Both the position numbers and the translations under genes were made by a program. From Gracilariopsis chorda (lineage: Eukaryota > Rhodophyta > Florideophyceae > Gracilariales > Gracilariaceae), in assembly GCA_003194525.1 (NCBI GenBank), contig NBIV01000111.1, positions 1 through 64,000 of the forward strand: a stretch of DNA of 64,000 nucleotides, written 5' to 3'. How positions within the stretch are numbered: position 1 is the first letter of the stretch; every line of letters begins with the position of its first letter. Under the pieces are notes generated by a model, which saw only the letters and a program-made list of their open reading frames with translations, was not told the origin of the DNA and did not search any database. Shown here in pieces: positions 43,956 to 54,118 of this stretch.

Positions 43956-44951
43956 TCAGCAACTCGTCCCACTTCGGCGACGACCAACACGTCTCTTCAC
44001 CTCCTCTACAGCTTCAACATCTTTCCCCCGGCGTTCATCCGACTGGGTATGAAGCTCTTTGATCTTGTTACCGTTGTCATAAGCATTCCTGCTGTCCTCT
44101 CGAGCTTGTTCGGCAATTTGTCCAGCCGCAATCACAGCGTTTTTGCTCTCACCTTTCAGTCGCTCCACTTTATCCTGTAGTCCTGGGCATATATCGCACT
44201 CCATTTCGTCCTTTTCAGCGTTGGCTTCTTCGCTTTTAAGTTGCATCTCTGCTACTTCCGCATCTCGGTTCGCTTTCCTCGCCTTCGCCGTCAATCTGGC
44301 CAGGTTCCTCGATCCCTTGTACACCTTCTTCCCTTGTTGGCTAGCGGCCAATGTCAGAAGACCAGCCTCTTCTCCAGCATCGATAATTAAATCGCCATTT
44401 TTCTCGATCTTCTCAATCTCCTGAGCACTCATCTCATTTCGCATCTGATCCATCGATTTCATAGCGTCATTCTTCACTATGAAGTCCGCCTCAATTGCAA
44501 GAACCATTTCATAAACGCCCAGATTCTCGTTAAGAATGACGTCAGTCCAACTGTTCACTTCCGTTTGAATGTTGTCCACTGCTATCACACTATGCATCAC
44601 GTAGTCAAATCTGGTGCATGTCCCGGCGTATATCGTCAAACGGCATCCGAACGGAGCCCTTTCGCTAGGTAGCGCGTTTTCTTCCGCCTTGTGTAAAGCA
44701 AATCTGGATCGAGGTCACATTTGGTATCCCATGCAGTCGCAACGATAAGATGATTTGCAAGACCCAAGTAGACACATTCCGCTACTTTCATCCCGCATGA
44801 AAACTTCTGAAGATACCGTTTGTGAACAAGGGCACGACGTTTCCGTGATGACGCATGCTCCGTCCTTGCCTTGTGCATGGCTTATTGAAATCAAGCCAAA
44901 CGTACAGACGGCTCCGACCAGGGCCAACCACCACTTGTGTGCTGTCAACAT
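43956..44951 (-). pseudogene. Secreted Cys-rich coiled-coil protein with one internal stop
   Basis: The minus-strand frame from ATG 44951 to the stop at 43956 is open for 332 codons except TGA at 44715-44717. The N-terminus is a signal peptide (WWLALVGAVCTFGLISISHAQ) followed by a Cys-rich segment (CVITETSCPCSQ, CLLGSCKSSYRCDC). After the stop the same frame continues CRLTIYAGTC and then a long charged, heptad-like region (KARKANRDAEVAEMQLKSEEANAEK, shortened here) with one C-x2-C (CDIC). Composition on both sides of the TGA is coherent, so I read one gene with a nonsense codon. I do not recognise the family. A separate small secreted protein (44715-44951) is the alternative. Confidence 0.5.
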
Positions 44952-45886
44952 TGTTCAATGGCATAGATAACCGTGGATGGATCAGAAAGGATTGTTACGA
45001 TGCTGGTGAGAGATGATACTTTCACACAAGCTGCGTGAGACAATGAGGATGAGGCAGTCGGAACAGAAGCTGGAGGATGCGGGAGGCTTTAGCACCCATC
45101 CAGCTGTACTTAGATTTGGGTTTTGACCTTAGGAATAGAAGCGAACGCATCCGAATTGGGGCCACCAGAAGCAGTGGCAATGCTGACCGTGATGACGCCA
45201 CTTGGAGATGATGATGGCACGTAAAGCGGAATGAGCAGTACACTTTTGCATAGCTTGAATGCATCATACATCTTCTTGTGGAACATAGCTATCCAATGTG
45301 AAGCAATCACATGGGTGTGACTTTGTTGCGGATTCTTCCAGGGAGTATGAAGCGTACCAAGTGTAGTGATATGATTCTAATATGCATGACTGATTGCAGA
45401 GCCCCGCGCTCATCGTTTTTTCGGACAGAAAGAGAGGAAGCGGGCCACAAAGCATTAGGTAAGAACCATGCTAGTGGAACCAAAACAAGTGCAACTGTAC
45501 GCTCCACTTCTGCCTTCAAAGAGAAGTGCGATTCTTAATGCAAGGAGAACGGAAAAGAGCTGCAAGACCGTGTTCGAAACGTAACGAATGTTTCCTTTTT
45601 GATGGAGGGTGATGTTGCCAGTTACGGAGGACTTGAGCCGTATGGGATTGTGCTGGTTTACGACGTAGGCGTGTCTCCACGCGGAAACTCGGCTTATTGG
45701 TTTGATACCGGTACAAAGCCTTCTCCATCGTGACGCACACGCGAAAGTAGGGCTTCCAAAACCGCACCTATGAGCAGGCTCACGTTTGCGGCTCATGTGT
45801 CCCCGCTATCTTACCAAAGACACGACTGTTGCACCCATGTGGATATCACACTGACGCCCACCAAACCATTACACTTGCTATCAGAT
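44952..45886. other. Intergenic, no gene recognised
   Basis: Overlapping short frames mostly on the minus strand (45022-45796) show no domain or start context. They precede the target site of Copia element 3. Confidence 0.4.
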
Positions 45887-45891
45887 GTGTA
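45887..45891 (+). other. Target-site duplication, left, of Copia element 3
   Basis: GTGTA, repeated exactly at 51597-51601. Five bases is the usual Copia duplication. Confidence 0.9.
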
Positions 45892-46120
45892 TGTTGCACT
45901 ACTGAGTTGCACTACTGACGTAAGCTCAACAACAACTTACGCTGACATGGCCTCGTGCAGCTCGCGCTCCTCCGAGGATGAGCTAAAATAAACTCCTGAG
46001 TCGCGCTTGGCACTGCCTGCCAAATGCGGGGGACAGTGACGAAGAGGACGGACTTCTCACTGCTTTTTCTCCCCTTTGAACGGACCCTGTGCGCTGCGCG
46101 AAATGTCCACACAACCAATA
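45892..46120 (+). repeat. 5' LTR of Copia element 3 (229 bp)
   Basis: It starts TGTTGCACTACTGAG and ends CACAACCAATA. The start contains TTGCACTACTGA twice. TAAAATAAAC at about 45987 is a possible TATA element. The only differences from the 3' LTR are three bases near 46021-46026 (AAATGCGG against AAGGGCAG). Confidence 0.95.
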
Positions 46121-47452
46121 GTTATGGGCCCAGCACAGGGTAGCGCAAAACCCTTCGCGCCTACAGACCTCCCAATGTTCAATCCTGCGGGAGATTTGCA
46201 AGAGTATCGTCGGGAAGTCTCGCGTTGGGTTGAAACGATTCAAGCAGCGTCGCAACAAGGTTCCGATCGTCTTTACAAAACAGTTTATGCCACACTCGCA
46301 AGACACTTATACGACCGTGGTCTTCCGAGAGAACAGAAAACTATCGTCGACGAAGCTCAGAGGAAGAAACTTATCAACTACAAGCAAGCAGACCAGATTG
46401 AGGCCATCAAGCAGATTGTTAAGCTAATCGCAGTTGACCCCCCGATAGCAGTTGTTACACGCTTAATATCCTCGTTTAATGACGTTACGTCTTGTCGTCG
46501 GTCTCGTTTGGAAGACTTGAACTCGTTTGCTTCGCGATTTCGCGGTTTAGCCGCTAAAAACCTAATGCATGTTGGCTTATCTGCATCATCTCAGGTTGGC
46601 GAGGTACTTTCGATCACGCTCCTCAACAATGCTTTGCTCAGTGAAGAAACTCTGACCAACGCCAAGCTTCAGCTTGTAGCTTTAGCAGAGGCTCGAATGA
46701 AAGCCGAGGTTCAAGAAGAAATCTCTATTACAATGGAGTCACTTTCTCAAGGGTTGAAGGTATTCAGGGATCTGAAACAGGTGCTTCAACGAAACGAAAA
46801 CCGACCGCTATCTTCTGACAATGCAGCTACCGCTCGAAGCAAAGCTCAATCGCTCATATCACAAGTTACCAATGTGATTGATGGGAATGTTCAACTAGAG
46901 AATTACCTCACCGAAAAGAAAGCATCCGTTGAAGAAGAAATTGACATATTTTCTACTGGTCTCCGTTGCAAGCTCAATCTTGATGATGCAGTTACAGTCA
47001 TTCGCAACCTGACCTCGTCACCGAAGAGCGCAGAAAAGACCTACACGAAGTCGGAAATTGATAACATGGTATCACAACGAGTGGAACAGCGCGTTGAGCA
47101 GCGCCTTAATCAGGCTATGGCTGCATACCAGAAAAAGCTAGGTCTTCAATCTGATCGTTTGCGTCCCATGGGCTCGTCGTTTTCTGGACCCTTGCCTACA
47201 CAGAAACACAAAACTAGACCGCCCGCAGTTGTTGTCAAGGACAAGAAACGGAAGCCAGATGATCGAGGATTTTGTTACGACTGTGGCTCAAAAAACCATC
47301 GCCGAGGATCAGAAGAATGTGAAACTCCTAGATTCTACACGAAACGGCTTAGATCAGAAAAGTTGAATCCTTCAGAACAGGATCGGCCACACCATACTGA
47401 ACGCCGGGATTTTCGGCGGGGCTTCACCCCCTTGCAAACCAGTCGTCGTTAA
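46076..47452 (+). CDS. gag: gag of Copia element 3, open from inside the LTR
   Basis: Up to 458 residues. Three in-frame ATGs are possible: 46076 and 46103 inside the LTR and 46124 inside the primer-binding site. All lie before any leader, so the gag frame starts in or at the LTR edge. The body is helical and charged. The C-terminal part is basic with a Cys/His motif CYDCGSKNHRRGSEEC (C-x2-C-x4-H-x6-C, near 47273-47320), a zinc knuckle with wide last spacing. A repeated VEQRVEQRLNQ stretch before it suggests a coiled coil. It ends at TAA 47450, overlapping the pol frame by 52 bases. Confidence 0.88.
   Translation: MNGPCALREMSTQPIVMGPAQGSAKPFAPTDLPMFNPAGDLQEYRREVSRWVETIQAASQQGSDRLYKTVYATLARHLYDRGLPREQKTIVDEAQRKKLINYKQADQIEAIKQIVKLIAVDPPIAVVTRLISSFNDVTSCRRSRLEDLNSFASRFRGLAAKNLMHVGLSASSQVGEVLSITLLNNALLSEETLTNAKLQLVALAEARMKAEVQEEISITMESLSQGLKVFRDLKQVLQRNENRPLSSDNAATARSKAQSLISQVTNVIDGNVQLENYLTEKKASVEEEIDIFSTGLRCKLNLDDAVTVIRNLTSSPKSAEKTYTKSEIDNMVSQRVEQRVEQRLNQAMAAYQKKLGLQSDRLRPMGSSFSGPLPTQKHKTRPPAVVVKDKKRKPDDRGFCYDCGSKNHRRGSEECETPRFYTKRLRSEKLNPSEQDRPHHTERRDFRRGFTPLQTSRR
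46121..46136 (+). other. Primer-binding site of Copia element 3
   Basis: GTTATGGGCCCAGCAC follows the LTR directly and matches the complement of initiator tRNA-Met from the anticodon (GGGCCCAUAAC), as in Drosophila copia half-tRNA priming. An in-frame ATG of gag (46124) lies within it. Confidence 0.78.
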
Positions 47453-50400
47453 CTGCAGGTAGTGAAGCCTACTCAGATATAACGCCATCTAAGGATCCAA
47501 ATCCGATCCTTGACCCAGGCTGTCCGAAGAGTGTGGGAGGAATTGAATTGATCTCTCAGCTCTGCGCATCTCTGCGTATTGAGTTAGAACTCAAACCTTT
47601 AGATTGTGAACCATTTCTACATGGCTTTGGAGAACGCTGTGCCAATGCGCTCCCATTGTTCGCGATCTGGACACTAGAAGGTGAAGACGAATACGGAAAC
47701 GCTTTCTATATTCCGTTTTATGTAGTAGTTGGTGATGGACCCATTCTGCTAGGAAATGACTTACTCTCTCGTTCAGATGTGCTTGGCATTGCAAACCAAT
47801 CGCGCATTCCGAAAGGGGTCGCTGGACCAATTGAAATCCTTCTCAGAACGTACTGCACTGGACAAGATCTGTCCAAGCGCACCCGTCTTCTTCTCGTACC
47901 TTCCAGTATCAAGTCGATGAAAGCCTTTTTTGCTCCAACTTCGAAAACGAAGAGACAGTTCATTGAAAATGAAGAACTTTTTGCGAAACGGTTTCATGTT
48001 TATACCCATATGCGTCCAAGGGAAATGAAGAACCTCTGTCGACAAGCAAAACTTCTGACCAAAACTCTCGCAGCGCTTCTGGACGAAGCATATGACAAAT
48101 GCACAAGTTGCAAGTCGACTGGGCGGCCCCTTGCTTCCAGAAAAGTTTCATTCTCACGTCTTTTACAAAGCTTTAACGACCATTTGCAGGTTGACTTCAT
48201 GTTTGTTGCAGAGCTGGGAAATCTTCCCATTCTACACATGAAAGACGCAGCTACTGGCCTAACTGTGGCTTTATTGACATTCTCTCGTTCAATGCTTGAA
48301 GCACGGAAGTCCATTTTCTTGCACTGGATCACAGTACACGGACCTCCAAGAGAACTTTCAGGAGATCCCGAGTTCAACAATGATCAAATCCAACTCTTAT
48401 GTGCAGAGAATCAAATCAAGTTCTCTCCACGTCCTGCGAGAAGACACAACAAATTTGGTATTGTCGAATCTTCTCATGAGTCTGTATGCTATCTCATACA
48501 GCGATTACTAAAGGATCGTGAATACGCAATATCTCGAGGTATACCGGTCTCCTCAGACCATGAAATTGTCTCCAAAGCTGCTTTTCTAAAGAACATTCTC
48601 CAAGGCTCAAACCTAGTATCCAGTTTCGAGTTGGCTCGAGGTTACAGACCTTCAATCACTGGGCTTTCTCAAAGTCCAACCAGCAAGGACATTATCTCAG
48701 CGCATACAGAGCAAACCACACGGCGAGCTCTGCATCGTTTTTTGAGGTCTGGGGACATCAAAACGTTATCTCGAACGTTGCTTTCGCCCGGGACTCCGGT
48801 TTTCTTCTTCAGAAAAACCCAAAAACGTGGTGTCTGGCTTGAAGGATACGTAAACGAGACCTACAGCCATCTGGTCGCAGTCTCTTCTAAGCCCAAATCA
48901 GGCGGTAACAACTACGCTGTTGCGTACGAAGATCTGAGACTTAGACCGCTCAGTCCCCTTCTCAGAGACTTGGAACGTCTACAACTTGGTTTCCAAGAGC
49001 TGCCCTCCAAGATTATGGACAGCGTTAACGCTGTCGTGAAAGAACCTATCCTCCGACCAATCCCAAACCCACTAGTGGTAACTACGGATCATTCACCAAT
49101 GCAGATTGATGATGTCCTTGAACATTGTCCTTTGGACTACGCCGTTTGGGATGAACATCCAGCAAGTATTTCATATCTGGCAAAAACGCAGTTCCGTCAA
49201 TCCTTCAACGCTCCCTCTAGAGATATTGGTCTCTATGCATATTCGAAGATGAAACCATTACCTCTCAAGTCTGCTTCCCAACCAATACTTCGAGAACTCC
49301 GCAATTCTTTAGGATCAGGGCCTTTATCCGAACACAAGCTCCAATGCGTGCCCCGTTGGTTGCTGGATCATGCCATTGCCAACGAGAGAGAAGCTTACCG
49401 CAGAAATAAGGCATATAAACCGGTCTCCATTCGGTCTCTCTCTCGAAACGCCAACCTCATCTCTTCGCATCATTTCTTTGTGATCAAACATGACGGAGAG
49501 AGCAAAGCTTTGAAACTTAAATGCCGGCTCGTACCACATGGGAACAAGGACAAAGATAAAGACCAGTTGCGATCGGATTCGGCAACAGCCCAATTCCCTG
49601 CTATTAGACTGGTGCTCTCGATGGCAGTCCTGTTTCATTTTCGACTTGCCTCCATTGACATTAAGTCTGCTTATCTGCAAGCGGGCTCCATCAAACGTGA
49701 CATATATATGAGGCCTCCGAGAAGTTGGGTAGATACGTTTGACGAAGTCTGGAAAATACTTGTCCCAACGTATGGTCTCGTTGACTCTAGTCGCTTGTGG
49801 CAACTTTGTGTGGAGGATTGGTTGTTGAAGCGTGGTTTTGTCACGATTCCGGGACACCCTCAGCTGTTTCTTTTATGGGAGAATCAAGAAGTTGTCTTAA
49901 TTCTGGCAAAAGTGGTAGACGATATGATATTCGCAGGAAGCCATGAGGAACTGATTCGGTTTCATGAATCTATATCTGCACAGTTCGAGGTCGGAAGATT
50001 CTTGCAAGGCCAGGACATGGTTTTCAATCGTCTTTTCATCACTCAATTGCCAGACTTCTCAATACGAGTATCAATGAAGGAGTTCCAAGAAAAAATTGTT
50101 CCCCTTTCGGTTCCTCCTCCAAGGAAAAGGGAAAACGATGACATCTGCACAGCTACGGAACTACGCGATTTTCAGAGCTTGACGGGTAAGCTCAACTTTC
50201 TTGGTCATGGAGCACTCCCTCAAGCTTCAGTCGTTGCAAGCAAGCTCCAGCAACAGGTATCTCGCCTCAAGGTACACCACATGCGTCAGCTAAACAGCGC
50301 AACAAAGCAACTTAAGAGCCTTAACCCAGCTTTCCTTTACAAGGCCTTGCCCACCCCCGTTTCCTCTGCTTCACAGATACATCTCCTCAGTTTTAGTGAT

Positions 50401-50907
50401 GCTGCTACCGGTGCGACATCATACGGACAATCTGGATATGTTTCGGGAATACTTGCTTATCAAAGCTCTGATTGCATATATCATGTTATTGACTGGCATT
50501 CATCAAAACAGACGCGTGTTTCTTTTTCTTCTGCAGGAGCTGAAATCATTGCGGCAGCCTTTGCAACAGACCGATCTGTTTTTGTTTCGCAGACTCTTCC
50601 CTACTTCTTCCATGAGTCTGGTTATGCAAAACAAATTCTGACAAGTCTTTTCGTTGACTCTTTTGGTCTTTATTCTACAATCTCTACGTTGCATGAACAG
50701 AGAGACTACCGCCTACGACCTACCGTTTCAAGGCTTCGAGATTCGTTTGAATCAGGGGAACTACACGAAATTTGCTGGCTTCCTGGATCATTAAATATCG
50801 CGGACGCCTTAACGAAGATCAATCCACACTCGTTTCGTTTATTAAACCGAATAATGAACGAAGGAACACTGCCGAAAAAGGTTTCAGCGCATCTGGAGAA
50901 ACATTAG
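47401..50907 (+). CDS. pol: pol of Copia element 3 (PR-IN-RT-RH), intact
   Basis: The frame opens at 47401 in the -1 frame relative to gag and has no ATG near its start, so it is probably made as a gag-pol fusion by -1 frameshifting in the 52-base overlap. A protease-like ILDPG is near 47506. Counting from 47533: integrase zinc ligands are near H155/H159 and C190/C193, and catalytic D221, D278 and E312 (GIVESSHE). RT has SIDIKSAYLQ (D709) and VVDD (794-797). RNase H has SFSDAATG near 957 and ADALTK near the end. The domain order is that of Copia. There are no stops over 1,168 codons, and all catalytic residues are present except that the protease reads DPG instead of DSG/DTG. Confidence 0.92.
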   Translation, partial: TPGFSAGLHPLANQSSLTAGSEAYSDITPSKDPNPILDPGCPKSVGGIELISQLCASLRIELELKPLDCEPFLHGFGERCANALPLFAIWTLEGEDEYGNAFYIPFYVVVGDGPILLGNDLLSRSDVLGIANQSRIPKGVAGPIEILLRTYCTGQDLSKRTRLLLVPSSIKSMKAFFAPTSKTKRQFIENEELFAKRFHVYTHMRPREMKNLCRQAKLLTKTLAALLDEAYDKCTSCKSTGRPLASRKVSFSRLLQSFNDHLQVDFMFVAELGNLPILHMKDAATGLTVALLTFSRSMLEARKSIFLHWITVHGPPRELSGDPEFNNDQIQLLCAENQIKFSPRPARRHNKFGIVESSHESVCYLIQRLLKDREYAISRGIPVSSDHEIVSKAAFLKNILQGSNLVSSFELARGYRPSITGLSQSPTSKDIISAHTEQTTRRALHRFLRSGDIKTLSRTLLSPGTPVFFFRKTQKRGVWLEGYVNETYSHLVAVSSKPKSGGNNYAVAYEDLRLRPLSPLLRDLERLQLGFQELPSKIMDSVNAVVKEPILRPIPNPLVVTTDHSPMQIDDVLEHCPLDYAVWDEHPASISYLAKTQFRQSFNAPSRDIGLYAYSKMKPLPLKSASQPILRELRNSLGSGPLSEHKLQCVPRWLLDHAIANEREAYRRNKAYKPVSIRSLSRNANLISSHHFFVIKHDGESKALKLKCRLVPHGNKDKDKDQLRSDSATAQFPAIRLVLSMAVLFHFRLASIDIKSAYLQAGSIKRDIYMRPPRSWVDTFDEVWKILVPTYGLVDSSRLWQLCVEDWLLKRGFVTIPGHPQLFLLWENQEVVLILAKVVDDMIFAGSHEELIRFHESISAQFEVGRFLQGQDMVFNRLFITQLPDFSIRVSMKEFQEKIVPLSVPPPRKRENDDICTATELRDFQSLTGKLNFLGHGALPQASVVASKLQQQVSRLKVHHMRQLNSATKQLKSLNPAFLYKALPTPVSSASQIHLLSFSDAATGATSYGQSGYVSGILAYQSSDCIYHVIDWHSSKQTRVSFSSAGAEIIAAAFATDRSVFVSQTLPYFFHESGYAKQILTSLFVDSFGLYSTISTLHEQRDYRLRPTVSRLRDSFESGELHEICWLPGSLNIADALTKINPHSFRLLNRIMNEGTLPKKVSAHLEKH

Positions 50908-51360
50908 TTGTCGAACTATACTTTATACGTCTTCGATGCCTGCACTTTATCTGTAGTATGCTATGGAAACAAAAAAGGAAAAAGAGTTTGCTCCAGGTTA
51001 TGCGTAAGACACGAGATCGCCCCCCGCTGCGCGGTTCCCGCCATTACAGTACATTGTGTTACCGTTACGAAGGCGGGGAATTACAGCCGAACTGGACATC
51101 CCTGCCCCCACAATTAAGTAGGCCCTCAATACACCTTCCGGTGGTCAGCCTTCGTAACGGATATACAACACGGACGCTATTTTCGCGTCAGCACTTCATG
51201 ACTTAACGGTCTCATTTCGTCGAGCACCTGGTTGGTCTTGAACCTAGTACTTTTTTCTCACTTAACCAGAGTGTTACCACTCTGCTACGGTCACTTCTCT
51301 TTCTTATCTACGCTAAACCTGAAGAGGGATTTATTCTGCTTTGGCTGTTTACCGCCAACT

Positions 51361-51367
51361 GGGGGGG
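51361..51367 (+). other. Polypurine tract of Copia element 3
   Basis: GGGGGGG directly before the 3' LTR start TGTTGC. Short, but in the expected place. Confidence 0.65.
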
Positions 51368-51596
51368 TGTTGCACTACTGAGTTGCACTACTGACGTAAG
51401 CTCAACAACAACTTACGCTGACATGGCCTCGTGCAGCTCGCGCTCCTCCGAGGATGAGCTAAAATAAACTCCTGAGTCGCGCTTGGCACTGCCTGCCAAG
51501 GGCAGGGGACAGTGACGAAGAGGACGGACTTCTCACTGCTTTTTCTCCCCTTTGAACGGACCCTGTGCGCTGCGCGAAATGTCCACACAACCAATA
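51368..51596 (+). repeat. 3' LTR of Copia element 3 (229 bp)
   Basis: 226 of 229 bases are identical to the 5' LTR. It is followed by GTGTA (51597-51601), the target duplication. Confidence 0.95.
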
Positions 51597-51601
51597 GTGT
51601 A

Positions 51602-52209
51602 ATATCTCGCATGAAGTAGCTCAATCTATGTTTGATATCCCAAGCAAACAATTGGAGGAGCTTTAACCGCGGCGGCTACTACTGTACTGTTTCTGGCGAC
51701 TAAAGTCCGCAATATGCCGTAACGTCAAAAACCGCCATTCTGTCTCCGCAGGTTGGCGCACACTCTGAGGCAATGGGCCGTGCCCACATTGTGCAGAGCA
51801 GGCGCCACGCATGCGCTGCTCACAACTGTTGCCCTGTGGTTCTGCCGCTTCGCTGCCCGTTCCAAAGTGGTGCTGATGTGAAAAGATCGCGAGCATGGCC
51901 ATCACCCAGAATCTCACGAACCGTTCACTTCCCTGTTACCAGTGATTCTTTGGCCTGCTTTTGTCTCCATCGAGTATTACGCTCAAGGCCCATTGCGGTC
52001 TCTAAAACTTTGGCATCTATTCTACACGCACAAAATCGGTATCTCCGGACTTTTGTATGTCAGTTCTGTACAGCGTTGCAACAGGCGTTCGAAAAGGGAG
52101 AGGTTCAAAGACGCCAAATCTTAGTCTCAACTTCGATGAACGACTTCGTTCTCCTTACGAACTTGTGTGATCTGCTTGCAGTGATGCTACCAAGTCGTCC
52201 AATATAAAG
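51602..52209. other. Spacer, no certain gene
   Basis: It contains a 144-codon frame (51773-52207) with no domain. The end of that frame carries TGCTTGCAG just before the next frame, which could be a splice acceptor, so a two-exon gene with 52210-52602 cannot be ruled out. Confidence 0.35.
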
Positions 52210-52602
52210 CCCTTTCTTAAAGTAATTACAGATTACGAGAAGATCAAACAAGCATCTGATTCTATTAGAGTAACGCCGTCTAGGTCAACCTTTGTTTTGA
52301 ATTTATTAGCGGACTACTGCAAATTCGGGAAGCCGGACAAACTGAATATTGATGTGATGAATGCGTTGATACAAGGTTTGAGACTCGTTTACTCACAAAA
52401 AGGTCACAGCAGCACATGGTTTGTTGATGTAACAAATTCGAAAGCTCATGAAAACCCTTTACTAGGCAATCCCGAACTCGATACGTTACGAAGATTAGAC
52501 AGAGTGCATGTAGCGCATTACGGTGTTGTAACATTGCGCTCACGGCCTACAACGGTTGAGCACCTTTGGGATCACGCCAAGAGGTACTGGTATACTGTTT
52601 AG
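52210..52602 (+). CDS. Hypothetical protein fragment
   Basis: Frame 1 is open across SNIKPFLKVITDYEKIKQ (from about 52198) to TAG at 52600, with the first ATG at 52297. The C-terminal part (NPLLGNPELDTLRRLDRVHVAHYGVV, shortened here; then TTVEHLWDHAKRYW) has a regular, protein-like composition. I do not recognise the family. It may be the last exon or 3' part of a larger gene or element. Confidence 0.4.
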   Translation, partial: PFLKVITDYEKIKQASDSIRVTPSRSTFVLNLLADYCKFGKPDKLNIDVMNALIQGLRLVYSQKGHSSTWFVDVTNSKAHENPLLGNPELDTLRRLDRVHVAHYGVVTLRSRPTTVEHLWDHAKRYWYTV

Positions 52603-53672
52603 AAGCTATCTGTCAACTTAAAAGATGTTCTATTTCATTCTATTCTAGTCAGGGATGTAAATTAAGGACTGCGTTATGATGAAGTTTGTATACTTAACTG
52701 GAAAGTGTGTCTGTGAGATCCGGTCGATAGACTCTTATTATAAATGAGGATGTAAAGAAGTTTACCAAGCAGAAGAATTAAAAACTTAGAGACTGGGAAA
52801 GGAACAAGACTTTACGATTTTCACTGCTCATGGATCATTTTTTCGAAATGTAATCCTGGTTGATTTTGCGCGGGAGCTTACGAGGACCCGTTTTTTTGTG
52901 ACGTACGAACTTCAGCAGGTGGAAATTTTCTTGATTATTCTCGGCACTGGAGCGCAAAAAAGCACACGGACTTGCTTCAACGGCGATTAATCTCTATAGG
53001 CGTTAGCAAAGGTGAGGTTCAAATGTACTCGGGCAATTCTATCGAAAGAGGAGCAGTCCAGCTGTATTGATCGCTAGGTCTCAGAGATGAAGCGATCACG
53101 GAGGTAATTTAGATGGCTGGTCATCATGCATACGCAAACGATTTTGCAGCATATAACGACTGTGCTCTTCAATCTCTTTCTCCCTTTACATTTGGGTCAG
53201 AGTACATCAAGCACGCTGAGAACATATCCACAAAGTCAGATATTACTCATGATAGTGTAGCTTTCCAAGAGTTCATGACAGACATTCATGAAGAGCAAAC
53301 TGACTCACAGCATCATTAAACCCGTTTTCTAATACAGACAACTTCTTTAGATGCTTTCAATTTGTGCAATCTAACACATGTCTATTTAAGCCAATATGAG
53401 ACTACGTAAAGCTCCACCACATAATCAATGCTAACAATGGAACACCTATTTACATAGGCGTAAACCAAATCGATAAGAGTTACATGATGTGCCGTTTATT
53501 TCTTAAGTTAGGTATAAATTGCACTAGAGTGGCCACAAAAGTCCTATCGAGTACATATATGGGCCTCCGAACAACAGGAGAGGTAGGCGACGTAACAAAA
53601 CCACTCCAATACAACCCGAGCTACATATATCATTCTAAATAAAAAACAAATAAAGGGGCTTGAATACAATCG
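52603..53672. other. Intergenic, no gene recognised
   Basis: AT-rich. A 68-codon frame at 53113-53319 has no domain and is not called. Confidence 0.4.
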
Positions 53673-54118
53673 CCATGACGTCCAGTGGGCATAAACCGCT
53701 AGAATCCATAGATTGGAGGTGGACCTGGCATAACCAACCTTCTTTGTGTCACGGAATGGGCCAAGCCCACTTGATGCTCCAGCAGGCAGATCCGAGGTGG
53801 TTTAACCGCCGCCGCCATGAATTCCAGCGGACGTAACCCACTAGATGCCATAGATTGGGGGCGGAGGTGGCATAACCAGCCCTCATTGTGGCACCGAGTG
53901 GTTGTAGCCCACTTGGTGCCACACAGGGCAGAGCTGAGGTGGTTCATGCGCCCTTGCCATGATTTCTAGCGGACATGACCCGCTAAACGTCATGGTTTAG
54001 AGGTGGGGGTTGCATAAAAGGCCCTCCTTGTGGCACCAAGTGGGCCTACCCTACTGGTTGGCACAGCGCGCAGAGCCAATATGGTTTAACCGCCCTCTCC
54101 GTGATACCTAGCGAGCAG
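53673..54118 (+). repeat. 142-bp tandem repeat, three units plus a partial fourth
   Basis: Units start with CCATGA (fourth: CCGTGA) at 53673, 53815, 53957 and 54099, an exact 142-bp period with diverged sequence. Each unit contains inverted repeats; the clearest is GTGGCACCGAGTGG ... CCCACTTGGTGCCAC in unit 2 and TAGCGG ... CCGCTA in unit 3. The 14-mer AGTGGGCATAAACC of unit 1 (53684-53697) also occurs in the chromovirus solo LTR (37648-37661). There are no unique spacers, so it is not CRISPR. Confidence 0.9.

Larger units (their letters stand above)
45892..51596 (+). mobile_element. Copia element 3, apparently complete and young
   Basis: 5,705 bp with 229-bp LTRs that differ at only 3 positions, a perfect GTGTA duplication, a primer-binding site, an intact gag, an intact pol and a G-run polypurine tract before the 3' LTR. 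Pol has the order protease-integrase-RT-RNase H, so it is Copia, but gag and pol are separate frames, with pol in the -1 frame. No stop or indel is seen in either. It is the best candidate in the window for a recently mobile element. Confidence 0.95.

Noticed and set aside
44715..44717. Selenocysteine at the internal TGA of the secreted Cys-rich protein
   Set aside because: I see no SECIS-like structure and no known selenoprotein family; a nonsense mutation is simpler.
45912..46306. Minus-strand frames over the 5' LTR of Copia element 3 (also 51388-51651)
   Set aside because: They are opposite the LTR and gag and end at the target site. Unlike the chromovirus case there is no second diverged copy to show selection.
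53113..53319. 68-codon frame as a small gene
   Set aside because: No domain, no conserved neighbour, and a length expected by chance in AT-rich DNA.
53673..54118. CRISPR-like array
   Set aside because: The 142-bp repeat is contiguous with no spacers, and the genome is eukaryotic.
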